Assembly: GCF_001939045.1 (NCBI RefSeq)
Contig: NZ_MKIM01000031.1
Coordinates: 293,012 to 357,011 of the forward strand
Length of the DNA: 64,000 nucleotides
Direction: 5' to 3'
Origin: Rhizobium oryziradicis
GTDB taxonomy: Bacteria > Pseudomonadota > Alphaproteobacteria > Rhizobiales > Rhizobiaceae
Part shown: piece by piece, positions 1 through 7,568 of the stretch
Numbering within the stretch: the first letter of the stretch is position 1
Layout: every line of letters starts with the position of its first letter
Position numbers and translations under genes: made by a program
The notes under the pieces: generated by a model
Database searches by the model: none
What the model was told of the DNA's origin: nothing
Seen by the model: the letters and a program-made list of their open reading frames with translations, nothing else

Positions 1-1
1 T

Positions 2-358
2 GTGCCACGCGCTGTTGACCGGGCGGCACGGTTTACCTTTGCACAATTGTGTGAGCAGCCGCTGGGTGCCAGCGATTATCTGGCCATTGCCGATCGGTTT
101 GATACGGTGTTCATTGATCACATTCCCTATCTCGGCCCGCAAAAGCGAAATGAAACCAAACGTTTCATCATCCTGATCGACGCACTCTACGACCATAAAG
201 TGCGCGTGCATGCTTCGGCTGCTGCTGCGCCAGAGGCGCTTTTGACCGAGAAAAAAGGCACAGAAGGCTTCGAGTTTGACCGCACGGCATCGCGTCTGTT
301 TGAGATGCAAAGCAGCGACTATCTTAACGAAGGTAAATCAGACCTTTCTGAAATGTGA
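2..358 (+). CDS. zapE: ZapE/AFG1-family ATPase, C-terminal end (partial)
   Basis: This is the last 118 codons of a gene that begins before the window; the frame is open from the first complete codon. The segment FTFAQLCEQPLGASDYLAIA followed by FIDHIPYLGPQKRNETKRF matches the C-terminal part of the AFG1/ZapE P-loop ATPases, which follows the Walker motifs. The residues TKRFIILIDALYDHKVR are a family hallmark near the sensor region. In bacteria ZapE associates with the division ring, and mitochondrial AFG1 assists turnover of membrane proteins. The Walker A and B motifs lie outside the window, so the identification rests on the C-terminal pattern and on the neighbour mdh, which commonly follows this gene in Rhizobiaceae (from memory). 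Confidence 0.85.
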   Translation: MPRAVDRAARFTFAQLCEQPLGASDYLAIADRFDTVFIDHIPYLGPQKRNETKRFIILIDALYDHKVRVHASAAAAPEALLTEKKGTEGFEFDRTASRLFEMQSSDYLNEGKSDLSEM

Positions 359-371
359 AGATTTGGTGACG

Positions 372-399
372 AAAATTCTTACCTTTACGTAAGAATTTT
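372..399. promoter_or_regulatory. Perfect 11-bp inverted repeat between zapE and mdh
   Basis: The arms aaaattcttac and gtaagaatttt are perfectly complementary around a 6-nt loop (ctttac). The element begins 14 nt after the zapE stop and lies about 140 nt before the mdh start. The stem is AT-rich, so it could be a weak terminator for zapE or a protein-binding site in the mdh promoter region. The sequence alone does not decide. Confidence 0.5.
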
Positions 400-539
400 A
401 TAGTCTAACCGATTGAAAAATAACATCACACAAATATCGTTTGCGTTTTTTGCTGTGTCGGGCTATGCGATGATCCGCAATGGCTGGCCCTGACCCTTTG
501 GTGCTCGCCTTGGTTTTGGATCTAAAAGGAAGCATTTCA

Positions 540-1502
540 ATGGCGCGCAACAAAATCGCACTTATTGGTTCTGGAATGATCGGCGGTACGCTGGCTCATC
601 TGGCTGGCCTCAAGGAATTGGGCGATATCGTCCTGTTCGATATTGCTGACGGTGTACCGCAGGGCAAAGGTCTGGACATCGCGCAGTCCTCTCCTGTCGA
701 AGGCTTTAATGCCAAGCTGACTGGCGCAAGTGATTATTCCGCGATTGAAGGTGCTGACGTTTGCATCGTCACCGCTGGTGTGCCGCGCAAGCCCGGCATG
801 AGCCGTGATGACCTTTTGGGCATCAATCTCAAGGTTATGGAGCAGGTTGGTGCTGGCATTAAGAAATATGCCCCTAACGCTTTCGTCATCTGCATCACCA
901 ACCCGCTTGATGCGATGGTTTGGGCGTTGCAAAAATTCTCCGGCCTGCCAGCCAACAAGGTTGTCGGCATGGCTGGCGTTCTGGATTCCTCGCGTTTTCG
1001 CCTGTTCTTGGCTGAGGAATTCAACGTTTCTGTTCAGGACGTAACGGCCTTCGTTCTCGGTGGTCATGGCGATACCATGGTGCCTTTGGCGCGTTACTCT
1101 ACCGTTGCCGGTATTCCTCTGACCGATCTGGTCAAGATGGGCTGGTGCACGGCTGAGCGTCTGGAGCAGATCATTCAGCGCACCCGCGATGGTGGTGCTG
1201 AAATTGTTGGTCTTCTCAAGACCGGCTCTGCTTTCTACGCACCTGCGGCTTCGGCAATCGAAATGGCTGAATCCTACCTCAAGGACAAGAAGCGCGTTCT
1301 GCCTTGTGCTGCGCACCTCACCGGTCAGTATGGCGTCAAGGATATGTATGTTGGCGTTCCAACGGTTATCGGCGCAGGCGGCGTTGAGCGCATCATCGAA
1401 ATTCAGCTCGACAAAGATGAAGAAGCGGCTTTCCAGAAGTCTGTCGGTTCGGTTGCAGGGCTTTGCGAAGCCTGCATCGCAATCGCTCCGGCGCTCAAGT
1501 AA
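540..1502 (+). CDS. mdh: Malate dehydrogenase (NAD-dependent, LDH-like type)
   Basis: The enzyme interconverts malate and oxaloacetate with NAD in the TCA cycle, in the cytoplasm. The protein is 320 residues, the usual alphaproteobacterial length. The N-terminal nucleotide-binding loop GSGMIGG is at residues 10-16, and an acidic residue at the end of beta-2 (D34) fits NAD preference. The substrate loop GVPRKPGMSRDD carries Arg83, which marks malate rather than lactate dehydrogenases, and the catalytic His176 sits in GGHGDTM. The ATG at 540 is chosen because AAGGAAG lies about 7 nt upstream and the Rossmann fold starts at once; an in-frame extension to 480 adds residues unlike the family. It is followed by a small membrane gene and sucC on the same strand. 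Confidence 0.97.
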   Translation: MARNKIALIGSGMIGGTLAHLAGLKELGDIVLFDIADGVPQGKGLDIAQSSPVEGFNAKLTGASDYSAIEGADVCIVTAGVPRKPGMSRDDLLGINLKVMEQVGAGIKKYAPNAFVICITNPLDAMVWALQKFSGLPANKVVGMAGVLDSSRFRLFLAEEFNVSVQDVTAFVLGGHGDTMVPLARYSTVAGIPLTDLVKMGWCTAERLEQIIQRTRDGGAEIVGLLKTGSAFYAPAASAIEMAESYLKDKKRVLPCAAHLTGQYGVKDMYVGVPTVIGAGGVERIIEIQLDKDEEAAFQKSVGSVAGLCEACIAIAPALK

Positions 1503-1515
1503 AGGCGAGTGTAAA

Positions 1516-1734
1516 ATGGCCCGTGCCATTGGCATTTTAGGGTATGTCCTGCTTGTGTCAGGGTTTATTTTTATTGTGTTTGGTTACGGGTCAGTTTTGT
1601 ATTTCGAGGGTTTCGCGAAACTTCAAGAGGTTATGAGTCCGTTTAATGTCTGGAACTTTATTTCTGTGTGCGTAACGCTGGCACCAGGATACTTGTTGAT
1701 CAGATTAAGCGAGAAGCTTCGAAGCTCAGATTGA
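1516..1734 (+). CDS. Small two-helix membrane protein of unknown function
   Basis: This 72-codon gene starts 14 nt after mdh and ends 35 nt before sucC on the same strand. The predicted protein has a hydrophobic segment at about residues 5-27 (GILGYVLLVSGFIFIVFGYG) and a second at about 45-62 (WNFISVCVTLAPGYLLI), so it is probably an inner-membrane hairpin. The weak AAAGGCGAG before the ATG is a possible ribosome binding site. I do not recognise a family. The placement suggests co-transcription with mdh and sucC. It remains possible that the frame is not translated, but the two clean hydrophobic segments argue that it is. Confidence 0.6.
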   Translation: MARAIGILGYVLLVSGFIFIVFGYGSVLYFEGFAKLQEVMSPFNVWNFISVCVTLAPGYLLIRLSEKLRSSD

Positions 1735-1768
1735 AGTCATCGGATTAGTGGTTCAAAAGGAAAGCTTT

Positions 1769-2965
1769 ATGAACATTCATGAATATCAGGCCAAAGCTCT
1801 GTTGAAGAGCTTTGGTGCACCGGTTGCCGAAGGTGTGGCAATCTTTTCTGCGAATGAGGCCGAAGCTGCTGCAAAGCAGCTTCCTGGCCCACTTTACGTG
1901 GTCAAGAGCCAGATCCACGCTGGTGGCCGCGGCAAGGGCAAGTTCAAGGAACTCGGCCCAGATGCCAAGGGTGGCGTGCGTCTTGCTTTCTCGATCGACG
2001 AAGTAAAGGCCCATGTTGCTGAAATGCTCGGCAACACGCTGGTGACAAACCAGACCGGCCCGGCTGGCAAGCAGGTCAACCGCCTGTACATCGAAGACGG
2101 TGCCGACATCGAGCGCGAACTTTATCTCTCGCTGCTCGTCGACCGCGCTGTGGGTCAGGTTGCTTTCGTGGTTTCCACCGAAGGCGGCATGGACATTGAA
2201 ACCGTTGCCCATGACACACCTGAAAAGATCGTCAGCGTTGCGATCGACCCAGAAACAGGTGTTACGGCTGCCAATCTGGCTGCCCTGACGGCTGCTCTGA
2301 AGCTCGAAGGCGAAGCCAAGGCGGATGCTGAAAAGCTGTTCCCGATCCTCTACAAAGCCTTTGTCGAAAAGGACATGGCTCTGTTGGAAGTGAACCCGCT
2401 GATCGTCATGAAGAACGGCCGTATGCGCGTTCTCGATGCCAAGATGTCTTTCGACGGCAACGCTCTGTTCCGTCACGAAGATGTGGTTGCGCTGCGCGAC
2501 AAGACCGAAGAAGACGCCAAGGAAATCGAAGCCTCCAAGTATGATCTGGCCTACGTTGCTCTCGACGGCAACATCGGCTGCATGGTCAACGGCGCAGGTC
2601 TTGCCATGGCAACCATGGACATCATCAAGCTCTACGGCGCTGAGCCTGCAAACTTCCTCGACGTTGGTGGCGGTGCGACCAAGGAAAAGGTAACGGCAGC
2701 GTTCAAGATCATCACGGCTGATCCAGCTGTGAAGGGCATTCTGGTCAACATCTTCGGCGGCATCATGAAGTGTGATGTGATTGCAGAAGGCGTGCTGGCC
2801 GCTGTCAAGGAAGTCGGTCTTACTGTTCCTCTCGTTGTGCGCCTTGAAGGCACCAATGTGGATCTGGGTAAGAAAATCATCAACGAATCCGGTCTCAACG
2901 TCATTTCGGCGGATGATCTGGACGATGCTGCACAGAAGATTGTTGCAGCAGTGAAGGCGGCTTGA
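1769..2965 (+). CDS. sucC: Succinyl-CoA synthetase, beta subunit (ADP-forming)
   Basis: With SucD this subunit converts succinyl-CoA and ADP (or GDP) to succinate and ATP (GTP) in the TCA cycle. The 398-residue protein starts MNIHEYQAKALL, the standard SucC N-terminus, which begins the ATP-grasp domain. GGRGKGKFKE is the nucleotide-loop segment, EVNPLIV carries metal-ligand residues, and NIFGGIMKCDVIAEG in the C-terminal half is a conserved stretch of the CoA-ligase domain. The ATG at 1769 has AAAAGGAAAG upstream at good spacing. An unidentified gene separates it from its partner sucD, which is unusual since the two subunits are normally adjacent. Confidence 0.97.
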   Translation: MNIHEYQAKALLKSFGAPVAEGVAIFSANEAEAAAKQLPGPLYVVKSQIHAGGRGKGKFKELGPDAKGGVRLAFSIDEVKAHVAEMLGNTLVTNQTGPAGKQVNRLYIEDGADIERELYLSLLVDRAVGQVAFVVSTEGGMDIETVAHDTPEKIVSVAIDPETGVTAANLAALTAALKLEGEAKADAEKLFPILYKAFVEKDMALLEVNPLIVMKNGRMRVLDAKMSFDGNALFRHEDVVALRDKTEEDAKEIEASKYDLAYVALDGNIGCMVNGAGLAMATMDIIKLYGAEPANFLDVGGGATKEKVTAAFKIITADPAVKGILVNIFGGIMKCDVIAEGVLAAVKEVGLTVPLVVRLEGTNVDLGKKIINESGLNVISADDLDDAAQKIVAAVKAA

Positions 2966-2969
2966 GCCT

Positions 2970-3350
2970 ATGGCCAACACATCAAAGACCGTAACACGTC
3001 AGGCTTTCGGGCCAAACGAGACGGACATCAATCTCTGCTATTTCGTATCCTGGGATAGCGAGATTCCGGGTGAAGGCGAAGTTGCCGAGCGCTGGGCACA
3101 TTTTAACGACAAAGATGATGCCGACGCCTATTTCGCTGAAAAATCCAAGGATGCCGACCTGTTCGTCTGGAAGGGTGAGCTTGGTGTTTCCAAGTCACAG
3201 GGCCATTTCGACTGGTTCTACACCCAGTGGTCCAAGAGCCTTGATAAGCATCTGACGCAGAAGCCGGCCCAGGGCATGGGCTACCGCTTTTCCAACGACG
3301 CCTTTGAGGCATTTGAACCCCTCGAGTTCGAGGAAGAGGAAGCCGAATAA
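2970..3350 (+). CDS. Unidentified acidic protein encoded between sucC and sucD
   Basis: This 126-codon gene starts 4 nt after the sucC stop and its stop codon overlaps the sucD start by one base (TAATG), so translation should be coupled on both sides. The product is soluble and acidic, rich in aromatic residues (CYFVSWDSEIPGEGEVAERW, GHFDWFYTQWSKSL), and ends in a run of glutamates (EFEEEEAE). There is no signal peptide or membrane segment, and I recognise no domain. Codon use looks like that of the flanking genes, so recent transfer is not obvious. Its position suggests a link with succinyl-CoA synthetase, perhaps in assembly or regulation, but that is inference from context alone. Confidence 0.8.
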   Translation: MANTSKTVTRQAFGPNETDINLCYFVSWDSEIPGEGEVAERWAHFNDKDDADAYFAEKSKDADLFVWKGELGVSKSQGHFDWFYTQWSKSLDKHLTQKPAQGMGYRFSNDAFEAFEPLEFEEEEAE

Positions 3351-4252
3351 TGTCCATTTTGATCAATAAAGACACCAAGGTTCTCGTACAGGGCCTGACC
3401 GGCAAGACCGGCACCTTCCACACCGAGCAGGCTCTGGCCTATTACGGCACCAAGATGGTGGGCGGTATTCACCCTGCCAAGGGCGGCACCAACTGGACCG
3501 GCTCCAAGGGCGAAAGCCTGCCGATCTTCGCATCCGTTGCCGAAGGCAAGGATGTCACCGGCGCAAACGCATCGGTGATCTACGTTCCGCCAGCAGGCGC
3601 GGCCGCTGCTATTTTGGAAGCCATTGAAGCTGAAATTCCGCTGATCGTCTGCATCACCGAAGGCATTCCAGTGGCCGACATGGTCAAGGTCAAGGCTCGT
3701 CTGGACAAGTCCAAGTCGCGCCTGATTGGCCCCAACTGCCCAGGCGTTATGACGCCGGAAGAATGCAAGATCGGTATCATGCCGGGCTCGATCTTCCGCA
3801 AGGGTTCTGTTGGCGTGTTGTCGCGTTCCGGCACGTTGACATACGAAGCCGTGTTCCAGACATCGAATGAAGGCCTCGGCCAGACATCGGCTGTCGGTAT
3901 CGGCGGCGACCCGGTCAAGGGCACTGAATTCATTGATATTCTGGAAATGTATCTCGCTGATGAGAACACCAAGTCGATCATCATGATCGGTGAAATCGGT
4001 GGTTCTGCTGAAGAAGAGGCTGCACAGTTCATCAAGGACGAAGCCAAGAAGGGTCGCAAGAAGCCAATGGTTGGCTTCATTGCCGGTCGTACGGCTCCTC
4101 CCGGTCGCACCATGGGTCACGCAGGCGCTGTGATCTCTGGCGGCAAGGGCGGCGCAGAAGACAAGATCGAAGCGATGGAATCGGCCGGTATTCGCGTATC
4201 GCCGTCTCCAGCACGCCTCGGCAAAACGCTGGTTGAAGTTCTCAAGGGCTGA
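3350..4252 (+). CDS. sucD: Succinyl-CoA synthetase, alpha subunit
   Basis: This subunit binds CoA and carries the phosphohistidine intermediate of succinyl-CoA synthetase. The 300-residue protein has the N-terminal CoA-binding Rossmann domain (VLVQGLTGKTGTFHTEQAL, then VGGIHPAKGG). SRLIGPNCPGVMTPEECKIG is the segment before the ligase domain, and GRTMGHAGAVISGGKGGAED places the phosphorylated histidine at residue 257. Length matches the family (about 290-300). The start overlaps the stop of the preceding unidentified gene by one base. A GC-rich hairpin lies just after the stop. Confidence 0.97.
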   Translation: MSILINKDTKVLVQGLTGKTGTFHTEQALAYYGTKMVGGIHPAKGGTNWTGSKGESLPIFASVAEGKDVTGANASVIYVPPAGAAAAILEAIEAEIPLIVCITEGIPVADMVKVKARLDKSKSRLIGPNCPGVMTPEECKIGIMPGSIFRKGSVGVLSRSGTLTYEAVFQTSNEGLGQTSAVGIGGDPVKGTEFIDILEMYLADENTKSIIMIGEIGGSAEEEAAQFIKDEAKKGRKKPMVGFIAGRTAPPGRTMGHAGAVISGGKGGAEDKIEAMESAGIRVSPSPARLGKTLVEVLKG

Positions 4253-4266
4253 ACCACATAAGAGTG

Positions 4267-4298
4267 TGGGCAGGCGCTGACCATGATGCGCCTGCCCA
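4267..4298 (+). terminator. GC-rich hairpin after sucD
   Basis: The arms tgggcaggcgc and gcgcctgccca form a perfect 11-bp stem with a 10-nt loop, 14 nt after the sucD stop. No T-run follows, so it is more likely an attenuating or mRNA-protecting structure within the suc operon than a full terminator. Confidence 0.55.
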
Positions 4299-4357
4299 TG
4301 CTTCAGTTTCAAGTCCAGTTGAGCGCAAGTTCTGGCTGGCACATATTTGACAAGCCA

Positions 4358-4375
4358 AATATTCGGCCGAATATT
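4358..4375. promoter_or_regulatory. Perfect 18-bp palindrome upstream of sucA
   Basis: The sequence aatattcggccgaatatt is its own reverse complement, and a further half-copy (attcggct) follows. It ends 48 nt before the sucA start, in the 171-nt sucD-sucA gap. Dyad symmetry of this length fits a dimeric regulator's operator; a small RNA hairpin is the alternative. I cannot name a regulator. Confidence 0.5.
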
Positions 4376-4423
4376 CGGCTATGACCTCAAGTCGGGAGGC
4401 GGGCACGGGGCCCGCAGAAAACC

Positions 4424-7417
4424 ATGGCAAGGCAAGAAGCCAACGAGCAGTTTCAGATTACGTCCTTTCTGGATGGATCGAATGCGATCTACATCGAGCA
4501 GCTTTATGCGCGTTACGAAGAGGATCCGAATTCGGTATCGTCGGAGTGGCAATCCTTTTTCAAGGCGCTGGGCGATAATCCAAGCGACGTGAAAAAGGCA
4601 GCGAAGGGTGCCTCCTGGCAGCGGAGCAATTGGCCGCTGACGCCTCGCACCGATCTGGTATCGGCGCTCGATGGCAATTGGGGTCTGATTGAAAAGGCCA
4701 TAGAAACCAAGGTCAAGGGCAAGGCCGAGAAGGCAGCTGTCGCTGGTACGCCGGTTTCTGAAACCGAAGTGCTGCAGGCGACCCGTGATAGCGTTCGCGC
4801 CATCATGATGATTCGCGCCTATCGCATGCGCGGCCATTTGCATGCCAAGCTCGATCCGCTCGGCATTGCAACGCCTGTTGATGACTATAATGAATTGTCG
4901 CCGTCTTCCTATGGCTTCACGGATGCCGATTACGACCGCAAGATCTTTATCGACAACGTGTTGGGGCTGGAATACGCCACCATTCGCGAGATGATCGAGA
5001 TTCTGGAGCGCACCTATTGCTCGACACTGGGTGTCGAATTCATGCATATCTCCAATCCAGAAGAAAAGTCCTGGATTCAGGAGCGCATCGAAGGCCCTGA
5101 TAAAGGCGTTGAATTCACGCTTGAGGGCAAGAAGGCGATTTTGCAAAAACTGATCGAAGCTGAAGGCTTTGAGCAGTTTATCGATGTGAAATACAAGGGC
5201 ACCAAGCGTTTTGGTCTCGACGGCGGTGAATCGCTCATTCCTGCGCTGGAACAGATTATCAAGCGCGGCGGTCAGGAAGGTCTGGAACAGGTTGTTCTGG
5301 GCATGCCGCATCGCGGCCGTTTGAATGTGTTGACCAACGTGATGGGCAAGCCGCATCGCGCCGTGTTCCACGAGTTCAAGGGCGGCTCCTTCAAGCCGGA
5401 TGAAGTCGAAGGCTCTGGCGACGTAAAATACCATCTCGGTGCATCGTCTGACCGCGAATTCGACGGCAACAAGGTTCACTTGTCGCTCACCGCCAATCCG
5501 TCGCACCTGGAAATCGTCAACCCGGTGGTCATGGGTAAAGCGCGTGCCAAGCAGGATCAGCTTGCCAAGGTCTGGGACGGCGACGTGATTCCTTTGAAGG
5601 AACGCGCCAAGGTTTTGCCATTGCTTTTGCATGGTGATGCGGCTTTTGCCGGTCAGGGCGTTGTTGCTGAAATTTTGGGCCTGTCGGGTCTGCGTGGTCA
5701 CCGCGTTGCGGGCACCATGCATGTGATTGTCAACAACCAGATCGGTTTTACCACCAATCCGGGCTATTCGCGCTCGTCGCCTTATCCATCGGATGTGGCC
5801 AAGATGATCGAAGCGCCGATCTTCCACGTCAATGGTGATGATCCGGAAGCGGTTGTTTATGCGGCTAAGGTTGCTACCGAATACCGCATGAAGTTCCATA
5901 AGCCTGTCGTGATCGACATGTTCTGCTATCGTCGCTTTGGCCATAACGAAGGTGATGAGCCATCGTTCACCCAGCCAAAGATGTACAAGGAAATTCGCGC
6001 CCATAAGACGGTTGTGCAGCTTTACGGCGAGCGCCTGATCAGCGAAGGCTTGATCACTGAAGGCGAATTGGAAAAGATGAAGGCCGATTGGCGCGCCAAT
6101 CTGGAGCAGGAATTCGAAGCAGGCCAAGCCTATAAGCCCAACAAGGCTGACTGGCTGGACGGCGTTTGGTCTGGTATGCGCGCGGCTGACAATGCCGACG
6201 AGCAGCGCCGTGGCAAAACGGCTGTGCCGATGAAGACCCTCAAGGAAATCGGCCGCAAGCTGTCGTCGATCCCGGAAGGTTTTAACGCGCACCGCACCAT
6301 TCAGCGCTTCATGGATAACCGCGCTCAGATGATTGAGACCGGTGAAGGCATTGACTGGGCGATGGCGGAAGCGCTGGCGTTCGGCTCGACCGTGCTGGAC
6401 GGCCACAAGATCCGTCTGTCCGGTCAGGATTGCGAACGCGGCACTTTCTCGCAGCGCCACTCGGTTCTCTACGATCAGGAAACAGAAGACCGCTACATTC
6501 CGCTGGCCAATCTGGCTCCAAATCAGGCGCGTTACGAAGTCATCAACTCCATGCTGTCTGAAGAGGCAGTCCTTGGGTTTGAATATGGCTATTCGCTGGC
6601 ACGTCCAAACGCTCTGACCCTGTGGGAAGCCCAGTTTGGTGACTTCGCCAACGGTGCGCAGGTGGTGTTTGACCAGTTCATCTCCTCGGGTGAGCGCAAG
6701 TGGCTGCGTATGTCCGGTCTGGTTTGCCTTCTGCCGCATGGCTATGAAGGTCAGGGGCCAGAGCATTCGTCGGCTCGTCTTGAGCGTTGGCTCCAGATGT
6801 GTGCAGAAGACAACATGCAGGTTGCCAACGTCACCACGCCAAGCAACTACTTCCACATTCTGCGCCGTCAGGTTAAGCGCGACTTCCGCAAGCCGCTGAT
6901 TCTGATGACACCAAAATCCTTGCTGCGCCATAAGCGTGCAACATCGACCTTGGCGGAAATGGCGGGCGAAACCTCGTTCCACCGTCTGCTGTGGGATGAT
7001 GCCGAGATGATCAAGGACGGCCCGATCAAGCTCCAGAAGGATGCCAAGATCCGCCGCGTGGTGATGTGCACGGGTAAGGTTTACTATGACCTGCTGGAAG
7101 AGCGCGAAAAGCGTGGCATTGATGATGTCTACCTGTTGCGTATCGAGCAGCTCTATCCGTTCCCGGCCAAGGCGCTGATCAATGAACTGAGCCGTTTCCG
7201 CAATGCGGAGATGGTCTGGTGCCAGGAAGAGCCCAAGAATATGGGTGCATGGTCGTTCATTGATCCTTACCTGGAATGGGTGCTGGCGCATATTGATGCC
7301 AAGTACCAGCGGGTACGCTACACCGGCCGTCCGGCGGCAGCATCGCCTGCAACGGGCCTGATGTCCAAGCACCTTGCCCAGCTTGAAGCCTTCCTTGAGG
7401 ACGCTCTGGGCGGCTGA
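4424..7417 (+). CDS. sucA: 2-oxoglutarate dehydrogenase, E1 component
   Basis: This thiamine-diphosphate enzyme decarboxylates 2-oxoglutarate and passes the succinyl group to the lipoyl arm of SucB. The protein is 997 residues, the usual length. The N-terminus (SFLDGSNAIYIEQLYARYEE) is the short E2-binding segment typical of OdhA/SucA. GMPHRGRLNVL and later HLGASSDR lie in the active-site region, and GDAAFAGQGVV followed by NNQIGFTTNP forms the ThDP/Mg2+-binding motif. The C-terminal part has the transketolase-like segments (RGTFSQRHSVL, EYGYSLARP, PHGYEGQGPEHSSAR). It is the second half of the suc operon, separated from sucD by a hairpin and a palindrome and from sucB by a repeat. Confidence 0.97.
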   Translation: MARQEANEQFQITSFLDGSNAIYIEQLYARYEEDPNSVSSEWQSFFKALGDNPSDVKKAAKGASWQRSNWPLTPRTDLVSALDGNWGLIEKAIETKVKGKAEKAAVAGTPVSETEVLQATRDSVRAIMMIRAYRMRGHLHAKLDPLGIATPVDDYNELSPSSYGFTDADYDRKIFIDNVLGLEYATIREMIEILERTYCSTLGVEFMHISNPEEKSWIQERIEGPDKGVEFTLEGKKAILQKLIEAEGFEQFIDVKYKGTKRFGLDGGESLIPALEQIIKRGGQEGLEQVVLGMPHRGRLNVLTNVMGKPHRAVFHEFKGGSFKPDEVEGSGDVKYHLGASSDREFDGNKVHLSLTANPSHLEIVNPVVMGKARAKQDQLAKVWDGDVIPLKERAKVLPLLLHGDAAFAGQGVVAEILGLSGLRGHRVAGTMHVIVNNQIGFTTNPGYSRSSPYPSDVAKMIEAPIFHVNGDDPEAVVYAAKVATEYRMKFHKPVVIDMFCYRRFGHNEGDEPSFTQPKMYKEIRAHKTVVQLYGERLISEGLITEGELEKMKADWRANLEQEFEAGQAYKPNKADWLDGVWSGMRAADNADEQRRGKTAVPMKTLKEIGRKLSSIPEGFNAHRTIQRFMDNRAQMIETGEGIDWAMAEALAFGSTVLDGHKIRLSGQDCERGTFSQRHSVLYDQETEDRYIPLANLAPNQARYEVINSMLSEEAVLGFEYGYSLARPNALTLWEAQFGDFANGAQVVFDQFISSGERKWLRMSGLVCLLPHGYEGQGPEHSSARLERWLQMCAEDNMQVANVTTPSNYFHILRRQVKRDFRKPLILMTPKSLLRHKRATSTLAEMAGETSFHRLLWDDAEMIKDGPIKLQKDAKIRRVVMCTGKVYYDLLEEREKRGIDDVYLLRIEQLYPFPAKALINELSRFRNAEMVWCQEEPKNMGAWSFIDPYLEWVLAHIDAKYQRVRYTGRPAAASPATGLMSKHLAQLEAFLEDALGG

Positions 7418-7425
7418 TGCCGCGC

Positions 7426-7523
7426 TTAGTGCGGTTCACTGAAACAGTGAACCGCACTAACTCTTTGTTTATACGCATTTCCGGACGGAAAACCGCACCA
7501 CACTTTTCCTGGAAATGCTCTAG
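7426..7523. repeat. Mosaic palindromic intergenic repeat (RIME-like), sucA-sucB
   Basis: The element has two parts. The first is a perfect 15-bp hairpin (arms at 7426-7440 and 7446-7460). It is followed by the spacer ctctttgttt, and then a second hairpin whose arms start gcatttcc and end ggaaatgc, with aaaaccg and cacttttcc inside. The same plan recurs at 25657, 38375 and 63806. Such elements resemble the Rhizobium intergenic mosaic elements. This copy sits inside the suc operon and may act as an mRNA-stabilising or attenuating structure. Confidence 0.75.
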
Positions 7524-7568
7524 GCACCCTTGTTTGAAACGCACACAGATCAACGGAATTGTTTTATC

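Noticed and set aside
4379..7372. A 997-codon open frame on the minus strand, mirroring sucA
   Set aside because: It lies opposite the well-supported sucA gene and its translation has no recognisable features. Such mirror frames are a by-product of the codon bias of highly expressed genes. The same holds for the long minus frames over atpA, lpdA, sucC and sucB.
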